A stretch of DNA of 64,000 nt from Streptomyces sp. R28 (GTDB lineage: Bacteria > Actinomycetota > Actinomycetes > Streptomycetales > Streptomycetaceae): NCBI RefSeq assembly GCF_041052385.1, contig NZ_CP163439.1:2841001-2905000 (forward strand), read 5' to 3'. Positions within the stretch are counted from its first letter, which is position 1. Each line of letters begins with the position of its first letter. The notes under the pieces were generated by a model. It had not been told where the DNA came from. It did no database searches and saw only the letters and a program-made list of their open reading frames with translations. Below, piece by piece: positions 39,094-49,157 of the stretch. The position numbers were made by a program, and so were the translations under genes.

Positions 39094-39668
39094 CTGCCGG
39101 GGGTCGGGTACGTGGAGGACTGGGCGGGGGGTGCGTACTGGGGCACGCCGGGGGCGACGTCAGGGGCCTCGCGCTCAGGCACGGCGGAGGTGCCCTCGGG
39201 GACCGACAGGGTGGGTGCCGGGCTGGGTGTCGGGGGCACCGGGGGCTCGTCCACGAGGGCCTCGGGGGCGAAGACGAGCGGGACGTAGTCGGAGCTCTGG
39301 CCGGCGGGCGCGGGGCTGGGGGAGCCCTTGACCGTGCCGTCGGGGCCGAGGAAGGCGGGGTCGCCGCCGGGGACCATGCCGAGTTCCCGGGCGCGGCGCT
39401 GGAGGGCGTCGGGGGCGGAGTAGGCGTCGATGTCCCGCTGGAGGGACTGCTCCTCGTCGGTGAGGGCTTTCGAGTCCCGCTTCAGGTCGTCGAGTTTGAA
39501 CGCGCCTTCACTGAGGGCGGAGTTCAGCACGAGGAGCCCGATGAGGCCGCCGCCGAGGAGAACGACGACAAGGAGGACGAAGGGGGCGCGGGCGGCCTGC
39601 CCGGCCCCGGTGGGGAAGAGCCGCGCGAGTCTGGCGGCGCGCCCCCTCAGTTCGGGTTTCCTACTCAC
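39090..39668 (-). CDS. ftsL: FtsL-like division protein
   Basis: 192 aa small bitopic protein between rsmH and ftsI, the standard place for ftsL. One transmembrane helix (about 24-46), then a short coiled-coil (LDDLKRDSKALTDEEQSLQRDIDAY) with DALQRRARELGMVPGGDPAF, the typical FtsL/DivIC periplasmic motif. The last 80 residues are Pro-rich and disordered. GTG at 39668 has GGGGGAG 6-7 nt upstream; longer in-frame readings lack a ribosome-binding site. Confidence 0.88.
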   Translation of the reverse strand: MSRKPELRGRAARLARLFPTGAGQAARAPFVLLVVVLLGGGLIGLLVLNSALSEGAFKLDDLKRDSKALTDEEQSLQRDIDAYSAPDALQRRARELGMVPGGDPAFLGPDGTVKGSPSPAPAGQSSDYVPLVFAPEALVDEPPVPPTPSPAPTLSVPEGTSAVPEREAPDVAPGVPQYAPPAQSSTYPTPGR

Positions 39669-39738
39669 TCGCGCTCCCCCGGGTCCGGTTCTCCAACTGA
39701 CGGGTTCGAATCCTGGACCCGGACGCCCACCCCTGCCT

Positions 39739-40695
39739 TCACTCCACGTCCTCCCTGATCCGCTCGGCCCCCCGCAGGCGGGCCGGTGCCGCGCGCCGGT
39801 TCTCGGCGACCTCTTCCTCGGTGGGAAGTTCGGCACCGCGGGTCAGCAGCTTGAGCCGGGGCTGGTACTGCTCGGGGACGACGGGCAGCCCGGGCGGGGC
39901 GGTATTGGCGGCGCCGGCCGCGAACACCTGCTTGACCAGCCGGTCCTCCAGCGAGTGGTACGACAGGACGGCGATCCGCCCGCCGACGCCGAGAGCCTTC
40001 ACGGCGGCCGGGATCGCCTGCTCCAGGACGGAGAGCTCGCCGTTGACCTCGATGCGCAGCGCCTGGAAGGTGCGCTTGGCCGGATTGCCGCCGGTGCGCT
40101 TGGCGGCCTGCGGCAGCGCGTCCCGGATCAGCTCCACGAGCCGCGCGCTGTTGCTGAACGGCTCCTTCTCACGCTCGCGCACGATGGCGCCCACGATCCG
40201 CTTGGCCTGCTTCTCCTCGCCGTACGCGCGCAGGATCCGCACCAGCTCACCGGCCGGGTAGGTGTTGAGGACCTCGGCGGCGCTGACCCCGGTCGTCTGG
40301 TCCATGCGCATGTCGAGGGGGGCGTCCTGGGCGTAGGCGAAGCCGCGGCCGGCCTCGTCGAGCTGCATGGAGGAGACGCCGAGGTCGAACAGGACGCCCT
40401 GCACGCGCGCGATGCCGAGCCTTTCCAGGACGTCCGGGAGCTCGTCGTAGACAGCGTGCACGAGGCTCGCGCGCTCGCCGTACGGTGCGAGCCGCTCGCC
40501 GGACAGGCGCAGGGCCTCCTTGTCGCGGTCGAGGGCGACGAGGCGGGCCTCGGGGAACTGCTGCAGGAGAGCCTCGCTGTGGCCGCCGAGCCCGAGCGTG
40601 CAGTCGACGACGACCGCTCCCGGCCGCTGCAGGGCGGGAGCCAACAGGTCCAGGCACCGCTGGAGCATCACCGGGACATGTCGACTCTGGCTCAA
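39739..40695 (-). CDS. rsmH: RsmH (MraW), 16S rRNA m4C1402 methyltransferase
   Basis: SAM-dependent N4-methylation of C1402 in the ribosomal decoding centre. 318 aa. [13 protein letters not shown] at the start, SAM motif [27 protein letters not shown], and [11 protein letters not shown] near the end. First gene of the dcw cluster; the start appears to be a TTG (40695) with GAGAGGG upstream. No mraZ precedes it. Confidence 0.95.
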   Translation of the reverse strand: MSQSRHVPVMLQRCLDLLAPALQRPGAVVVDCTLGLGGHSEALLQQFPEARLVALDRDKEALRLSGERLAPYGERASLVHAVYDELPDVLERLGIARVQGVLFDLGVSSMQLDEAGRGFAYAQDAPLDMRMDQTTGVSAAEVLNTYPAGELVRILRAYGEEKQAKRIVGAIVREREKEPFSNSARLVELIRDALPQAAKRTGGNPAKRTFQALRIEVNGELSVLEQAIPAAVKALGVGGRIAVLSYHSLEDRLVKQVFAAGAANTAPPGLPVVPEQYQPRLKLLTRGAELPTEEEVAENRRAAPARLRGAERIREDVE

Positions 40696-41117
40696 GGGGC
40701 CCTCTCAGATCCGGCGAGGCGGTACGCACCGCCGGGTCCCCGCCCGCTCGTGAAGGGGAGGCCTGCCGGCGCCGGAAGCGTCAGCCGGCCGGGAGCGGGA
40801 GGAGGCCGAGCCGTACGTACGCGCCGCGCACGTGGGGAGATCTCCGGAAAATCGCGGGGGTCTCCGGGGGAAAACAGTCCAGCAGGGAGAGTTCTCGCCT
40901 CCCGCTTCGCGCCACTTTAGTCCACCCTGTCTCGGGGTCAATCAACCGGCCTGCGCGTCGCCGATTCGGGTTCGGGTGAAGCCGCACAGCGGAGAAAATC
41001 GCTCGTATGGGCGCAGTCACGCCACCCCTGTGGGTTAGCTCACAACAAGGCTCGATGGCGTTCTTTGTCCCCTCTCACAGCGGGACCGCTGTGGCCGTGA
41101 CCAGTACCGTCATGGGT
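40696..41117. other. divergent intergenic region rsmH / carbonic anhydrase
   Basis: About 420 nt. Contains the rsmH promoter above and a long rsmH leader with a small palindrome GGAGATCTCC (40837-40846). No mraZ and no convincing small gene; short reading frames here have no ribosome-binding site. Confidence 0.55.
40914..40941 (-). promoter_or_regulatory. probable vegetative promoter of the dcw cluster
   Basis: On the minus strand -35 TTGACC (40941-40936) and -10 TAAAGT (40919-40914) are 16 nt apart, a good sigma-HrdB-type match. The inferred start near 40907 leaves a leader of about 210 nt before rsmH. Confidence 0.65.
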
Positions 41118-41666
41118 ATGACGACTTCTGCATCGGTTCCCACTGGTCCCGAAGGTGCGATAGCCGACCGCGGCACGGTCACCGACCGTCTCGTCGAGGC
41201 GAACGCGCGATACGCGTCCGCCTTCACCGACCCCGGCATGGACGCCCGCCCCGTGCTCCACGTCGCCATCGTCGCCTGCATGGACGCCCGTCTCGACCTG
41301 CACGCCGCGCTCGGTCTGGAGCTCGGTGACTGTCACACCATCCGCAACGCCGGCGGCGTCGTCACCGACGATGTGATCCGCTCGCTCACCATCAGCCAGC
41401 GCAAGCTCGGCACCCGCAGCATCGTCCTGATCCACCACACCGGCTGCGGCCTGGAGGCGATCACCGAGGACTTCCGCACCGACCTGGAGATGGAGGTCGG
41501 TCAGCGGCCCGCCTGGGCCGTGGAGGCCTTCCGGGACGTCGACCAGGACGTACGGCAGTCGATGCAGCGGGTGCGCACCTCGCCGTTCCTGCTGCACACC
41601 GACGACGTGCGGGGCTTCGTCTTCGACGTGAAGACGGGTCTGCTGCGCGAGATCGACCCCGCGTAG
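41118..41666 (+). CDS. beta-class carbonic anhydrase
   Basis: Interconverts CO2 and bicarbonate. 182 aa. Zinc ligands Cys54 (VACMDARLD, with the Asp56-Arg58 dyad), His107 and Cys110 (HHTGCG). This short, Streptomyces/Mycobacterium-type beta-CA is often seen beside dcw genes. Start chosen at the ATG 41118 (MTTSASV); in-frame ATGs at 41112 and 41055 are possible because no clear Shine-Dalgarno decides between them. Confidence 0.9.
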   Translation: MTTSASVPTGPEGAIADRGTVTDRLVEANARYASAFTDPGMDARPVLHVAIVACMDARLDLHAALGLELGDCHTIRNAGGVVTDDVIRSLTISQRKLGTRSIVLIHHTGCGLEAITEDFRTDLEMEVGQRPAWAVEAFRDVDQDVRQSMQRVRTSPFLLHTDDVRGFVFDVKTGLLREIDPA

Positions 41667-41894
41667 CGGTCGCACGGCCCCCACGTAACCATCCGCCGCA
41701 CCTGTCGTTGCGCTGTCAATTCCGGCTCCGGCGTGCCCAAAAGGCCGTAAGGCCCGACATATCGCAGGCAGTTGTCCACAGGCGAGTGACACGAATCGGT
41801 AACGGCAGCAAGAATGCGGGTGTGGCAACACGCGGAACGTTTCATGCGTGGTGTCCGTGTTCCAGGGGAGGACCGGTCCGCGTCGTTGAGCGTC

Positions 41895-41913
41895 GGCCCG
41901 GAAAGAACGGGCC
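41895..41913 (+). promoter_or_regulatory. leader hairpin just before moxR ribosome-binding site
   Basis: GGCCCG/CGGGCC 6-bp stem with 7-nt loop, immediately 5' of the GAGGAGG ribosome-binding site of the MoxR gene. Could modulate translation; function not known. Confidence 0.35.
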
Positions 41914-41925
41914 GAGGAGGGCCGG

Positions 41926-42965
<1,040 letters not shown>

Positions 42966-42966
<1 letters not shown>

Positions 42967-44339
42967 TGACCTCCGGCAGTACCGGCCAGGCGGAGCCGGA
43001 CCGCGGTGAGCAGAGCGGGCTGCGCACCGCACTGGCCGGTCTGACCACGCGCGGCCGCTCCTTCCTGGCCGCCGGCGTCGCTGCCGCCGTCTGCGCCTAC
43101 GTCCTCGGCCAGGGCGACCTGCTGCGCGTCGGGCTGCTGCTCGCCGTGCTGCCGCTGGTCTGCGCGACCGTGCTGTACCGCACCCGCTACCGGGTCGCGG
43201 GCACCCGTCGGCTCTCCCCCGCGCGCGTGCCCGCGGGCAGCGAGGCCCGCGTCCATCTGCGGATGGACAACGTCTCCCGGCTGCCCACCGGCCTGCTGAT
43301 GCTCCAGGACCAGGTGCCGTACGTCCTCGGCCCGCGCCCCCGCTTCGTGCTGGACCGGGTGGAGGCGGGTGGCCGCCGCGAGGTGTCCTACCGGGTGCGC
43401 TCCGACCTGCGCGGCCGCTATCCGCTGGGCCCGTTGCAGCTGCGCCTGAGCGACCCGTTCGGCATGTGCGAGCTGACCCGGTCCTTCTCGACGTACGACA
43501 CCCTGACCGTGATCCCGCGCGTGGAGCCGCTGCCGCCGGTGCGCTTCAGCGGGGAGGCGAAGGGGTACGGCGACGGGCGGCAGCGCTCCCTCGCCCTGGC
43601 CGGCGAGGACGACGTGATCCCGCGCGGGTACCGCTACGGCGACGACCTGCGCCGGGTGCACTGGCGGTCCACCGCGCGCTACGGCGAGCTCATGGTGCGC
43701 CGCGAGGAGCAGCCGCAGCGGTCCCGCTGCACGGTGCTGCTGGACACCCGGGGCCTGGCCTTCCGGGGGGCCGGCCCGGACTCGGCCTTCGAGTGGGCCG
43801 TGTCCGGCACGGCGTCCGTGCTGGTCCACATGCTCGAGCGGGGCTTTTCGGTACGGCTGCTGACCGACACCGGCAACTCGGTCCCCGGCGAGGGCGCCGA
43901 CGGGTTCGCTGGCACGAGCCATGCGTCGGCGGACGCGGCCGGGCTGATGATGGACACCCTCGCGGTGATCGACCACTCCGACGGTACGGGTCTGTCGCGG
44001 GCGTACGACGTGCTGCGCGGCGGCAACGAAGGGCTGCTGGTCGCCTTCTTCGGCGACCTCGACGAGGAGCAGGCGACGGTGGCCGCCAAGATGCGCCAGC
44101 GCAGCGGTGGCGCGGTGGCCTTCGTGCTGGACAGCGGGCCCTGGATGCGGGAACCCACCGATGTGCCGGGCGCGTTGGACAGGAGCGAGGAGCGGCTGCG
44201 GTTACTGCGGGAGGCGGGCTGGACGGCCCTGAGCGTGCCGCGGAGCGCTTCGCTGAACGAGCTGTGGCGCCAGGCGGACCGAGCGCGTACGGACGCCGCC
44301 GCGACCACTGGCGCACGGGGCGAGGGGGGACCGGCATGA
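42966..44339 (+). CDS. DUF58 (VWA-related) protein with a TTA codon
   Basis: 457-458 aa: two N-terminal hydrophobic segments (about 33-72), a beta-rich domain, then DUF58 with GYRYGDDLRRVHWRSTAR and a VWA-like tail. Partner of MoxR in the family. Starts at ATG 42966 (TGATG overlap with moxR) or the GTG three bases earlier. Position 44202-44204 is an in-frame TTA leucine codon, rare in Streptomyces, so full translation should need the bldA tRNA. Confidence 0.9.
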
Positions 44340-46720
44340 GCGGGCGGACACGGATGGCGCTGTGCGCCGCGGCGGCCACACTGCTGACGTCCTGTGCCCT
44401 GCTGCCGCTGGTCTCCCCGGTCACCTGGCTGATGCAGGCGATCTTCCTGCTGGCGATCCAGACCGGCGTGGGCATGGCTACCCGGCGGGTGCCGCTGGCG
44501 CGGCCCCTGACGGTGGCCGCACAGGCCCTCGTCGCGCTGATGCTGCTGACCCTGACCTTCGCCAACAAGCAGGCGATCATCGGAGTGGTCCCCGGCCCTG
44601 AGGCCTTCCGTCACTTCGCCGACCTGTTGCAGGCCGGCGCGGACGACGTCAGCCGGTACTCGATCCCGGCGCCGCTGTCCGACGGCATCCGGCTGATGCT
44701 CATCGGCGGCGTCCTGATCATCGGCTTGGCCGTGGACACCCTCGCGGTGACGTTCCGCAGCGCGGCCCCGGCCGGGCTGCCCCTGCTGGCGCTGTACTCC
44801 GTGGCCGCGGGGCTGTCCGACGGCGGCGCGGACTGGCTGTGGTTCCTGGTCGCCGCCGCGGGTTATCTGATGCTGCTCCTGGCCGAGGGCCGCGACCGGC
44901 TCTCGCAGTGGGGGCGGGTCTTCGGCGGGGCTCCACGGACGCCGGGCGGGGAACCGAGCGGCGTGGTGGCGCCGGTCCGCACCGGGCGGCGCATCGGCGT
45001 GGTCGCCCTGGGCATCGCCCTGTTCGTACCGCTGGCCCTGCCCGCGATGAACGGCGGCCTGCTGGGCGCTGCGGGCACGGGCGTGGGCTCCGGCAGCGGA
45101 AGCGGGGGCACGATCTCCGCGGTGAACCCGCTGGTGTCACTGCGCGACAGTCTGAACGTGGACGAGGACCGCCAGGTCCTGTCCCTGAAGACCAACACGG
45201 CCGACATCTCGGACCTGTATCTGCGGATCGTGTCCCTGGACGACTTCGACGGCACCACCTGGCAGCCGGCCAAGCGCGACATCCAGGCCGTGCCGGACCG
45301 GTTCCCCACGCCCATCGGCCTCGGCGCCGACGTCCGGCGCACGGAGATCGAGACGACCATCTCGGCCGCGGACTGGTACGCCCAGAACTGGCTGCCGATG
45401 CCCTATCCGCCGAGCGGCGTGAGCATCTCGGGCCGGTGGCGGTACGAACCGCTGGGGATGACGGTCGTCGGCGACCGCCGCCAGACCACCCGCGGGGCGA
45501 CATACACCGTGCGCAGCCTCGATGTGCAGCCGACGGCGAAGCAGCTCGCCGAGGCTCCGGAGCCGCCCGCGGCCCTGAAGCGCGAGTTCACCGAGCTGCC
45601 CGACTCGCTGCCCGCGGTGGTCTCCCGGACCGCGCGGGAGGTCACCGAGGGCGCGACCAGCCACTACGAGCAGGCGGTCAAGCTCCAGGAGTACTTCGCC
45701 GTGACGGGCGGGTTCCAGTACGACACCAACGTCAAGGTCGGCAGCGGTCGGCAGGCGATCGCCCGCTTCCTGCGGGACAAGCAGGGCTTCTGCGTCCACT
45801 TCTCGTTCGCGATGGCGGCGATGGCCCGCTCGCTCGACATACCGGCCCGGGTCGCGGTGGGCTTCGCGCCCGGCACCCCGCAGGGCGACAGCTCGGTCTC
45901 GGTGGGACTGAGGGACGCGCACGCCTGGCCCGAGCTGTACTTCGAGGGCGTGGGCTGGACCCGCTTCGAGCCGACCCCGACCCGGGGTTCGGTTCCGTCG
46001 TACACCCAGTCGGACACACCCGGCTCCACGCTCCCGGACGTGGCGCGGCCCTCGCAGTCGACGAGCACGGGGCCGTCCGCCTCGCCCTCGACGAGCGAGA
46101 GCTGCGCGGGACAGAAGCCGGACCTGTGCGCGAGCGAGTCCCCTCAGGCCGGCCTGGCCACGGATGACGACGGCCCGAAGTGGTACGTCGTTCTGGCGTG
46201 GGTGCTCGGCGGGCTGGCAGCGCTGCTGATCCCGTTGGCGCCGATGCTGTGGCGGTTGCGGACACGGGCGGTACGGCTGGGAGCACACGGCCGTACGGAG
46301 GCGGACGTATCGCTCCACACCATGGCGGTCTGGCAGGAACTCACCGACACCGCCTGGGACTTCGGCATCCCGCCGGACGACTCCCAGACCCCCCGCAAGA
46401 CCGCCGCCCGCATCGTCCGCCTGGGCCACCTCGACCCACCGGCCGCGGCCTCGGTTCACCGGGTGGCCGACGCGGTGGAACAGGTCCTCTACTCCCCTGC
46501 TCCCCGCCCGACGGCCGGCCTCGCCGAGGATGTCCGCCGCGTCCTGTCCGACCTGGAGTCCAAGGCCGGCTGGACGACCAACCTGCGGGCCCGTCTGGCC
46601 CCGCGCTCCAGCGTGCGGGTGATCTGGGCCGCGTCGGACTGGTGGACCGACATCAAACGACGCGCTGCCGCCGCCCGCCCGACATTGCGTAGGCCGTCGA
46701 CGCCTGGGCAGCGGGGGTGA
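44336..46720 (+). CDS. TgpA-type transmembrane transglutaminase-like protein
   Basis: 794 aa. About five or six N-terminal membrane helices (1-230), an extracytoplasmic transglutaminase core with Cys486 (QGFCVHFSFAMAAMA) and His529 (RDAHAWPELYF), a disordered Ser/Thr/Pro segment (about 555-600), another membrane helix (about 618-640) and a cytoplasmic C-terminal DUF4129-like part. Third gene of the MoxR-DUF58-TgpA operon, overlapping DUF58 by 4 nt (ATGA). Substrate unknown; probably acts on envelope proteins. Confidence 0.92.
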   Translation: MSGRTRMALCAAAATLLTSCALLPLVSPVTWLMQAIFLLAIQTGVGMATRRVPLARPLTVAAQALVALMLLTLTFANKQAIIGVVPGPEAFRHFADLLQAGADDVSRYSIPAPLSDGIRLMLIGGVLIIGLAVDTLAVTFRSAAPAGLPLLALYSVAAGLSDGGADWLWFLVAAAGYLMLLLAEGRDRLSQWGRVFGGAPRTPGGEPSGVVAPVRTGRRIGVVALGIALFVPLALPAMNGGLLGAAGTGVGSGSGSGGTISAVNPLVSLRDSLNVDEDRQVLSLKTNTADISDLYLRIVSLDDFDGTTWQPAKRDIQAVPDRFPTPIGLGADVRRTEIETTISAADWYAQNWLPMPYPPSGVSISGRWRYEPLGMTVVGDRRQTTRGATYTVRSLDVQPTAKQLAEAPEPPAALKREFTELPDSLPAVVSRTAREVTEGATSHYEQAVKLQEYFAVTGGFQYDTNVKVGSGRQAIARFLRDKQGFCVHFSFAMAAMARSLDIPARVAVGFAPGTPQGDSSVSVGLRDAHAWPELYFEGVGWTRFEPTPTRGSVPSYTQSDTPGSTLPDVARPSQSTSTGPSASPSTSESCAGQKPDLCASESPQAGLATDDDGPKWYVVLAWVLGGLAALLIPLAPMLWRLRTRAVRLGAHGRTEADVSLHTMAVWQELTDTAWDFGIPPDDSQTPRKTAARIVRLGHLDPPAAASVHRVADAVEQVLYSPAPRPTAGLAEDVRRVLSDLESKAGWTTNLRARLAPRSSVRVIWAASDWWTDIKRRAAAARPTLRRPSTPGQRG

Positions 46721-47034
46721 TCGAGCGCTGGGGGGTGACGTTGCGGGGCGAGGCCCGGGGCGGGGGTGGGCGCTTCGGGCCGGGGCGGAGGCGCGTGCTT
46801 GGAGCCCAGGCGGGGTACATGCTTAAAGCCGGGTCGGATGAACGTGCCTCGGGCCACCTCACCCGCGCCCGGCCCCACCCCAGCCCGCGCCCCGCTCGGA
46901 ACCGGATCTCACGATGACGCGTGCCGCGGCACCGGGCCCCGCAGAGCCGCGACGGTTCGCTCAGCACGGCCCGAGGACGAGGGGGTCGGCTCTGATCTGG
47001 GCGGCCGCCTGAGGCAGGCTGGGACGAGGTGGCC

Positions 47035-47201
47035 AGCTCAGGCCTGGCCTGCGGCGATAGGTCGCTGGAGCGCTGCTTCGGGCCTACGGCGATAGGCGTG
47101 GGGCGCTTCTTCAGGCTACGGCGCTACGACGTGGAACGCTGCTTCAGGCCGGCGGCGCTACGAAGTGGAACCCTGCTTCAGGCCAGAGGCAAGGACGTTG
47201 G
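47035..47201. repeat. five imperfect tandem repeats of 33-34 bp
   Basis: Units at 47035-47068, 47069-47101, 47102-47134, 47135-47168 and 47169-47201. Shared core is CTGCTTCAGGC...CGGCG.TA.G..GTGG. The first two units carry a hairpin GCCTA-CGGCGA-TAGGC or close variant; later units have lost it. Confidence 0.75.
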
Positions 47202-47352
47202 CCTGATGTTCCGCACCCGGGAGTCGCTGAGCCGGGAGCCGGACCTTGTACGAGCTGAGGAATTGGCCGAGTCCGTTCGCTCGGGAGGGGCATCACCCGG
47301 TCAGTTCAGGACGTTGCTCCGCCACGTCGCCAAGCCGTATCCGGGCATACAT

Positions 47353-47387
47353 CAGGGGGTGGCCACCGAGTCGGTGGTCACCCCCTG
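47353..47387 (-). terminator. terminator of the DUF3040 gene
   Basis: 17-bp stem (47353-47369 with 47371-47387, one G.U pair) with a tight loop, 25 nt 3' of the DUF3040 gene. Confidence 0.85.
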
Positions 47388-47411
47388 CGTGTCCAGGAGC
47401 TGCTCGTAGAG

Positions 47412-47804
47412 CTAATGGCCGCCCTGTTCGTCACGGCGACGCTGCCAGCGCTGCTCGATGCGGTCCATCATGGAACGCTTCTGACGGGGCTGATGGCTGG
47501 CCTGCGGACCGCCGGCGGGCTGTTCGCCCGGCTTGGGGGCCTTGCGCCAGCCGGTCACGGCGAGTACCGCACAGCCCAGCATGACCAGGAAGCCCACCAC
47601 GCTGAGCCAGACCTGCTTGGCGACCATTCCTGCCATGAGGAGCGCGATACCTACGAGGAAGCCGGCGACCGCCTGGTAGACCCGTCGCCGGGTGTACGTG
47701 CGCAGCCCGCTTCCCTCAAGCGCTGTCGCGAACTTGGGATCTTCGGCGTACAGCGCTCGCTCCATTTGCTCGAGCATTCGCTGCTCGTGCTCCGAGAGCG
47801 GCAC
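47412..47804 (-). CDS. DUF3040 small membrane protein
   Basis: 130 aa. DUF3040 signature at the N-terminus (PLSEHEQRMLEQMERALYAEDPKFA), two membrane helices (about 43-82), then a basic, Gln/Arg-rich cytoplasmic tail. Actinobacteria-specific. Its Streptomyces counterpart lies at the same place near the dcw cluster and, from memory, has been linked to the spore-wall synthesis complex; treat that as unverified. Confidence 0.88.
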   Translation of the reverse strand: MPLSEHEQRMLEQMERALYAEDPKFATALEGSGLRTYTRRRVYQAVAGFLVGIALLMAGMVAKQVWLSVVGFLVMLGCAVLAVTGWRKAPKPGEQPAGGPQASHQPRQKRSMMDRIEQRWQRRRDEQGGH

Positions 47805-48097
47805 GGAGTCCTCCTCATCGTGCAGTCGCCGGGGCGACCCGGGGGGTCCCTTCAGGATAGGCAGGGAATCGCCCCCGTGAAACCCGCCCCTCTACGCCAA
47901 TTGGCCAACCGGGCTCCGCCATGGACATCCCGACTCGCTGAGATCTGCATTCCCCAGCAGCCGACCCGTCATGCCGGAACGGTCTCCCTCGATCATACGG
48001 CGCTGCGCGCCCGATCGGGGGGCCTGTGGCGTACTCCATGTGCAGCCAAGTCCCTGATCAACGGCGCGCCCCTGCGGTTCCGCTCGCGGAGAACGGC
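47805..48097. other. intergenic region upstream of the DUF3040 gene
   Basis: 293 nt between two minus-strand genes; should contain the DUF3040 promoter, but I could not identify clear -35/-10 boxes or a terminator for the methyltransferase. Confidence 0.4.
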
Positions 48098-48868
48098 TCA
48101 GGCCCCCGCGGTCTCCCGCGTCTCGCCGAGCACGTGCAGCTGCGTGGCCACCGAGTGGAAGGCGGACAGCTCGGCCGCCGCCTCCTCCAGCTTCAGCAGC
48201 GCCTCCAGCGCCCCGGGCTCGGTGTCCACCAGCACACCGGGGACCAGGTCGGCGAAGACCCGCACCCCGTGCACGGCACCGACTCTCAGGCCCGCACCCT
48301 CGACCAGCCCGGTGAGCTGGTCGGCGGTGAAGCGGCGCGGCACCGGGTCACCCTGACCCCAGCGGCCGTCCGGGTCCTCCAGGGCCTGCTTGGCCTCCTT
48401 GAAGTGACCGGCGAGCGCCCGCGCCAGCACCGCGCCACCCAGTCCCGCGGCGAGCAGGCTGAGGACACCCTCGGCGCGCAGGGCGGCCACCGCGTTGCGG
48501 ACACCCTCGGCGGGGTCGTCGACGTACTCCAGGACGCCATGGCACAGCACGACGTCGTACCCGCCGCGTTCGACCACGTCGAAGAGGCCGTGGGCGTCAC
48601 CCTGGACGCCTCGCACCCGGTCGGCCACGTCGGCCTCGGCGGCGCGCCGCTCCAGGGCGAAGAGCGCGTTCGGGCTGGGGTCGACGACGGTGACGCGGTG
48701 GCCGAGCCGGGCGAGGGGCACCGCGAAGTTGCCGCTGCCGCCCCCGGTGTCGAGGACGTCGAGCGCCTGGCGCCCCGTGGCCTTCACGCGGCGGTCCAGG
48801 GCGTCCCGGAGGACTTCCCAGACCACGGCTGTTCGGAGGGCGGCACGGGGGCGCATCGGGTCCGACAC
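48098..48868 (-). CDS. class I SAM-dependent methyltransferase
   Basis: 256 aa Rossmann methyltransferase. Motif I VLDTGGGSGNFAVPLA (38-53), acidic VVDPSP after strand 2 and VLCHGVLEYVDDP after strand 4; resembles SmtA/CmoM-like enzymes (tRNA-modifying in E. coli). Substrate not known. Start GTG 48868 or the ATG four codons on. Confidence 0.87.
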   Translation of the reverse strand: MSDPMRPRAALRTAVVWEVLRDALDRRVKATGRQALDVLDTGGGSGNFAVPLARLGHRVTVVDPSPNALFALERRAAEADVADRVRGVQGDAHGLFDVVERGGYDVVLCHGVLEYVDDPAEGVRNAVAALRAEGVLSLLAAGLGGAVLARALAGHFKEAKQALEDPDGRWGQGDPVPRRFTADQLTGLVEGAGLRVGAVHGVRVFADLVPGVLVDTEPGALEALLKLEEAAAELSAFHSVATQLHVLGETRETAGA

Positions 48869-49038
48869 GGCAGTTGACTCCTCGGCGCGGCACCGCCACT
48901 TGCACGGCGGAGCGATCGGGCTGCCTCCCCGGCCCGGGGACGGGAGCGGGAAGGCTTCAGGCGCCCTCCACCCTATTGCCTACGGAAGCCCACCCGGCGC
49001 TCGCGGTACCGCGCGACACCGCCTGTCCCGCCCGACGG

Positions 49039-49071
49039 ACAGCAAGCACGCACAGCAAGCACGCACAGCAG
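49039..49071. repeat. 13-bp tandem repeat, 2.5 copies
   Basis: ACAGCAAGCACGC at 49039-49051 and 49052-49064 with a partial third copy, in the 289-nt gap (48869-49157) between the methyltransferase and HEPN genes. Nothing else notable in that gap. Confidence 0.7.
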
Positions 49072-49157
49072 GCGGACACCGCGCCGGGGACGCGGACACG
49101 GTGACGGGAACAGGCACCCCGGCCGGAGCCTCGTACCCCGACACGACCGTTTCGCCG

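Larger units (their letters stand above)
46721..47411. other. 690-nt gene-poor region with tandem repeats
   Basis: No convincing gene: reading frames lack good ribosome-binding sites. It holds a run of 33-34-bp imperfect repeats (47035-47201) and the DUF3040 terminator. Composition is slightly less ordered than flanking genes. Confidence 0.6.

Noticed and set aside
47029..47409. Reading frame giving an 11-residue repeat peptide over the 33-bp repeats
   Set aside because: No ribosome-binding site, repeat contains a 34-bp unit that breaks the pattern, and the end overlaps the DUF3040 terminator.
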